Position numbers and translations under genes: made by a program
DNA from: Kiritimatiellia bacterium
GTDB taxonomy: Bacteria; Verrucomicrobiota; Kiritimatiellia; SLAD01
Direction: 5' to 3'
Length of the DNA stretch: 6,640 bases
Assembly (NCBI GenBank): GCA_007128275.1
Contig: SKXR01000162.1
Coordinates: 1-6,640, forward strand
Part shown: piece after piece, positions 4,764 to 6,640 of the stretch
Layout: every line of letters starts with the position of its first letter
Numbering within the stretch: position 1 is the first letter of the stretch
Notes under the pieces: model-generated
Seen by the model: the letters and a program-made list of their open reading frames with translations, nothing else
Told to the model about the DNA's origin: nothing
The model's database searches: none

Positions 4764-6479
4764 ATGCTCAAGACTTGGAAAACCAACGCTTCCGATGACG
4801 CGCTCGTTCATGAACTGGTACAACAAACCGGTTTGCCTCGCCCCGCCTGTGCGGTGCTGGCGGCCCGCGCCTACACGACGGCGGACGCCGTGGACGCCTT
4901 TCTGAACCCGCGTTTGAGCAACCTTCCCGACCCCTTTCTCCTCCCCAACATGGCGTTGGCTGTCGCCCGCATCGCGAAGGCGTTGTCGAATGACGAGACG
5001 ATACTGGTCTACGGGGACTACGATGTGGACGGGATCACCAGCACGGCGCTGATGGTTCATGTCCTCACGGCGCTGGGCGGCAAGGCCGTCCCCTTCCTGC
5101 CGCACCGCGTGGATGACGGATACGGGTTGGGCGTCGAGCCGGTCCAGCGCTGCATTGCGGACCATGCGCCCGGTTTGATTCTCACCGTGGATTGCGGGAC
5201 GGGCTCCGTGGAGGCGGTGGAAGCCGCCCGCGCGTTGGGGGTGGACGTGGTGGTCACGGATCATCACGAGCCCGGCGCGGAAATCGCATCCGCCCATGCC
5301 GTGGTGAACCCCAAGTTGAACGGAGCGGACCATCCGTTGCGGAATCTGGCCGGTGTGGGCGTGGCGTTCATGGTCTGTGGCGCGGTGTACCGAACACTGC
5401 GTGAAGCAGGGGCCGAGTGCGTAGCGACGTTGGACTTGAAGAAGCATCTCGATCTCGTGGCGCTCGGGACCATTGCGGATATGGTGCCGTTGACGGCGGA
5501 GAACCGGATCCTCGCCAAGTACGGGTTGCTCGCAGCGAACCGGACGGTACATCCCGGGTTGCGGGCGCTGAAGGCGGCGGCGGGGATCAAGACGGATCTG
5601 GACGCGTATCATGTGGGTTTTCTGCTGGGTCCGCGTCTCAATGCCGCCGGACGTCTGGGCACGGCGCAGCGCGCCCTTGAATTGCTGTTGAGTGATGATC
5701 CGGATCAGTCGGGGATGATCGCGGCGGAGCTGGACGCCGCCAATCGGGAGCGGCAACAGGTAGAAGTGCGCATGGTCGAGGAGGCCATCGCGGATATCGA
5801 CCGTTGGTTTGATGTCGATACCCATTTTGCGGTGGTAACGGCGAAGCGGGAATGGCATCCGGGCGTTATCGGCATCGTGGCGTCCCGGCTATGTGCGCGC
5901 TTCAGCCGCCCGTCCATTGTCATCGCCGTGGACGAGGAAGGGATCGGACGGGGTTCCTGCCGAAGCGTTGCGTCGTTCAACATCGTCGAGGGACTAAGTG
6001 ACTGTGCGGACTTGCTGCAACGGTTTGGCGGCCATCAGATGGCGGCGGGATTGCAGATAGAGGAGAAACAGATCGAAGCGTTTCGCGACCGATTCAACGG
6101 CGCGGTGCAAGCGCGTGTGAGTCGCGACGATCTGCGTCCCGAACAGCGCATTGACGCATGGATTTCCTTGCGCGACGCGGATTGGGCGTTGATCGAATGC
6201 CTGGAACGCATGGCGCCTTTCGGATTGGGGAATCCCAAACCCGTCTGGGCGGTTAAAGGCGCGCGCTTGCTGGGCGAACCGCGTGTGGTGGGACAGAAAC
6301 ATCTCAAGATGAGTTTCCTCGATGGGAACGAAAAGCTGGACGCGATCGCGTTCAACATGGCCGAGCGGGAGATCCCGGGCGGTCCCCTCGACGTCGCCTT
6401 TCAGCTCAGCCGCAACACCTGGATGGACCGCGATTCCATTCAGATGAGCGTGCAAGATCTCCGGGCATCCGTCGAATGA
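4764..6479 (+). CDS. recJ: Single-stranded-DNA-specific exonuclease RecJ
   Basis: RecJ is a cytoplasmic 5'-to-3' exonuclease on single-stranded DNA. It acts in RecF-type recombination, mismatch repair and base excision repair, using Mn2+ or Mg2+. From ATG 4764 it is 571 aa, matching E. coli RecJ (577). The DHH-domain motifs are all present: DYDVDG (85-90), VDCG (142-145), TDHH (165-168) and DLVALGTIADMVPL (230-243). GPRLNAAGR follows at 289-297. Next come HPGVIGIVASRL (365-376) and the DHHA1 domain, with GRGSCRS (395-401) and FGGH (421-424). The C-terminal part (about 455-571) fits the RecJ OB fold. An in-frame TGA at 4755-4757 rules out longer versions; TTG at 4758 would add only two residues, and ATG is preferred. 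No Shine-Dalgarno sequence is visible. secDF and recJ are also neighbours or near neighbours in Chlamydia and Bacillus as I recall, which supports conserved linkage, although 154 bp separate them here. Confidence 0.96.
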   Translation: MLKTWKTNASDDALVHELVQQTGLPRPACAVLAARAYTTADAVDAFLNPRLSNLPDPFLLPNMALAVARIAKALSNDETILVYGDYDVDGITSTALMVHVLTALGGKAVPFLPHRVDDGYGLGVEPVQRCIADHAPGLILTVDCGTGSVEAVEAARALGVDVVVTDHHEPGAEIASAHAVVNPKLNGADHPLRNLAGVGVAFMVCGAVYRTLREAGAECVATLDLKKHLDLVALGTIADMVPLTAENRILAKYGLLAANRTVHPGLRALKAAAGIKTDLDAYHVGFLLGPRLNAAGRLGTAQRALELLLSDDPDQSGMIAAELDAANRERQQVEVRMVEEAIADIDRWFDVDTHFAVVTAKREWHPGVIGIVASRLCARFSRPSIVIAVDEEGIGRGSCRSVASFNIVEGLSDCADLLQRFGGHQMAAGLQIEEKQIEAFRDRFNGAVQARVSRDDLRPEQRIDAWISLRDADWALIECLERMAPFGLGNPKPVWAVKGARLLGEPRVVGQKHLKMSFLDGNEKLDAIAFNMAEREIPGGPLDVAFQLSRNTWMDRDSIQMSVQDLRASVE

Positions 6480-6516
6480 CGTTTCAGGATGCGCATGATG
6501 AGAAGTACGGATGGGA

Positions 6517-6640
6517 TTGAACGTGGGAGTTCAAGCAGGCTTTCAGCCTGCGGGAGCGGGAGTGTGGGGGTATTGAACCCAGGGCGTTGCCCTGGGCTGT
6601 GTTCAAGCAGGCCGTTGGCCTGCTGAGAAAGCGCCCTGAA
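6517..6640. repeat. Cluster of short perfect hairpins after recJ
   Basis: Three perfect stem-loops follow recJ: GCAGGCT-TTC-AGCCTGC (6535-6551), CCCAGGGC-GTT-GCCCTGGG (6578-6596) and AGCAGGCC-GTT-GGCCTGCT (6606-6624). All have 7-8 bp stems and 3-nt loops. They are linked by TTGAAC (6517-6522, 6573-6578) and its complement GTTCAA (6529-6534, 6601-6606). A 12-bp direct repeat, GTTCAAGCAGGC, occurs at 6529-6540 and 6601-6612. The last bases (GCGCCCTGAA) may begin another hairpin cut by the window edge; CGCCCTG (6632-6638) can also pair with CAGGGCG (6580-6586). No T-run follows any stem. This resembles clustered REP-like elements recalled from Planctomycetes and Verrucomicrobiota. It may also serve as a 3' end for recJ mRNA. 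Confidence 0.85.

Noticed and set aside
4722..5858. 378-aa minus-strand open frame antisense to recJ
   Set aside because: It has shadow composition (Arg, His, Gln rich), no motif, and lies over the conserved RecJ DHH motifs.
6517..6640. Integron attC site or CRISPR array after recJ
   Set aside because: The linkers do not match the attC core (GTTRRRY/RYYYAAC) in order and spacing, there are no regular repeats with unique spacers, and no integrase or cas gene is present.

Overview
This 6.6 kb window carries four complete forward-strand housekeeping genes in the order tgt – yajC – secDF – recJ. No accessory or defence system, transposase, RNA gene or CRISPR array could be found. The proteins are all intact, with their catalytic motifs in place. 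What stands out is the DNA between the genes: the upstream region and each larger gap hold a different structured or repetitive element.

Organism: a moderately GC-rich bacterium. The secD-secF fusion (819 aa), the weak or absent Shine-Dalgarno sequence before recJ, and several stock intergenic repeats recall environmental PVC-superphylum genomes such as Kiritimatiellota, Verrucomicrobiota or Planctomycetes. These repeats are the AGTAAGA heptads, the GTGTAATCCGTGGTTTC phrase, the GGCGGGAGCCTCGCCCTCCA palindrome, and the CCCAGGGC hairpins. This placement rests on memory of such genomes plus gene order, not on a search, so it is tentative.

Layout: 1-497 has no convincing gene. It holds a 12-bp palindrome, ten 7-bp tandem repeats (55-124), a GGGGACAGACACCG phrase, and a 17-bp direct repeat (321-337 and 366-382). 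tgt (498-1652) encodes the tRNA-guanine transglycosylase of queuosine synthesis. yajC (1667-2011) follows 14 bp later, with its ribosome-binding site overlapping the tgt stop codon. A 138-bp gap with an 85-bp imperfect inverted repeat precedes secDF (2150-4609), which encodes the proton-driven accessory subunit of Sec translocase. A 154-bp gap with a perfect 20-bp inverted repeat and a GC-rich hairpin precedes recJ (4764-6479), a single-strand DNA exonuclease. The last 160 bp hold a cluster of short perfect hairpins linked by GTTCAA/TTGAAC motifs and probably continuing beyond the window.

How the genes relate: tgt-yajC-secD-secF is a classic bacterial gene order. YajC and SecDF work together with SecYEG at the membrane. 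Tgt and RecJ act in the cytoplasm on tRNA and DNA and are probably linked by conserved order rather than shared function. The repeats between yajC, secDF and recJ lie inside what may be one transcription unit, so they could form mRNA structures that set relative expression; that is inference.
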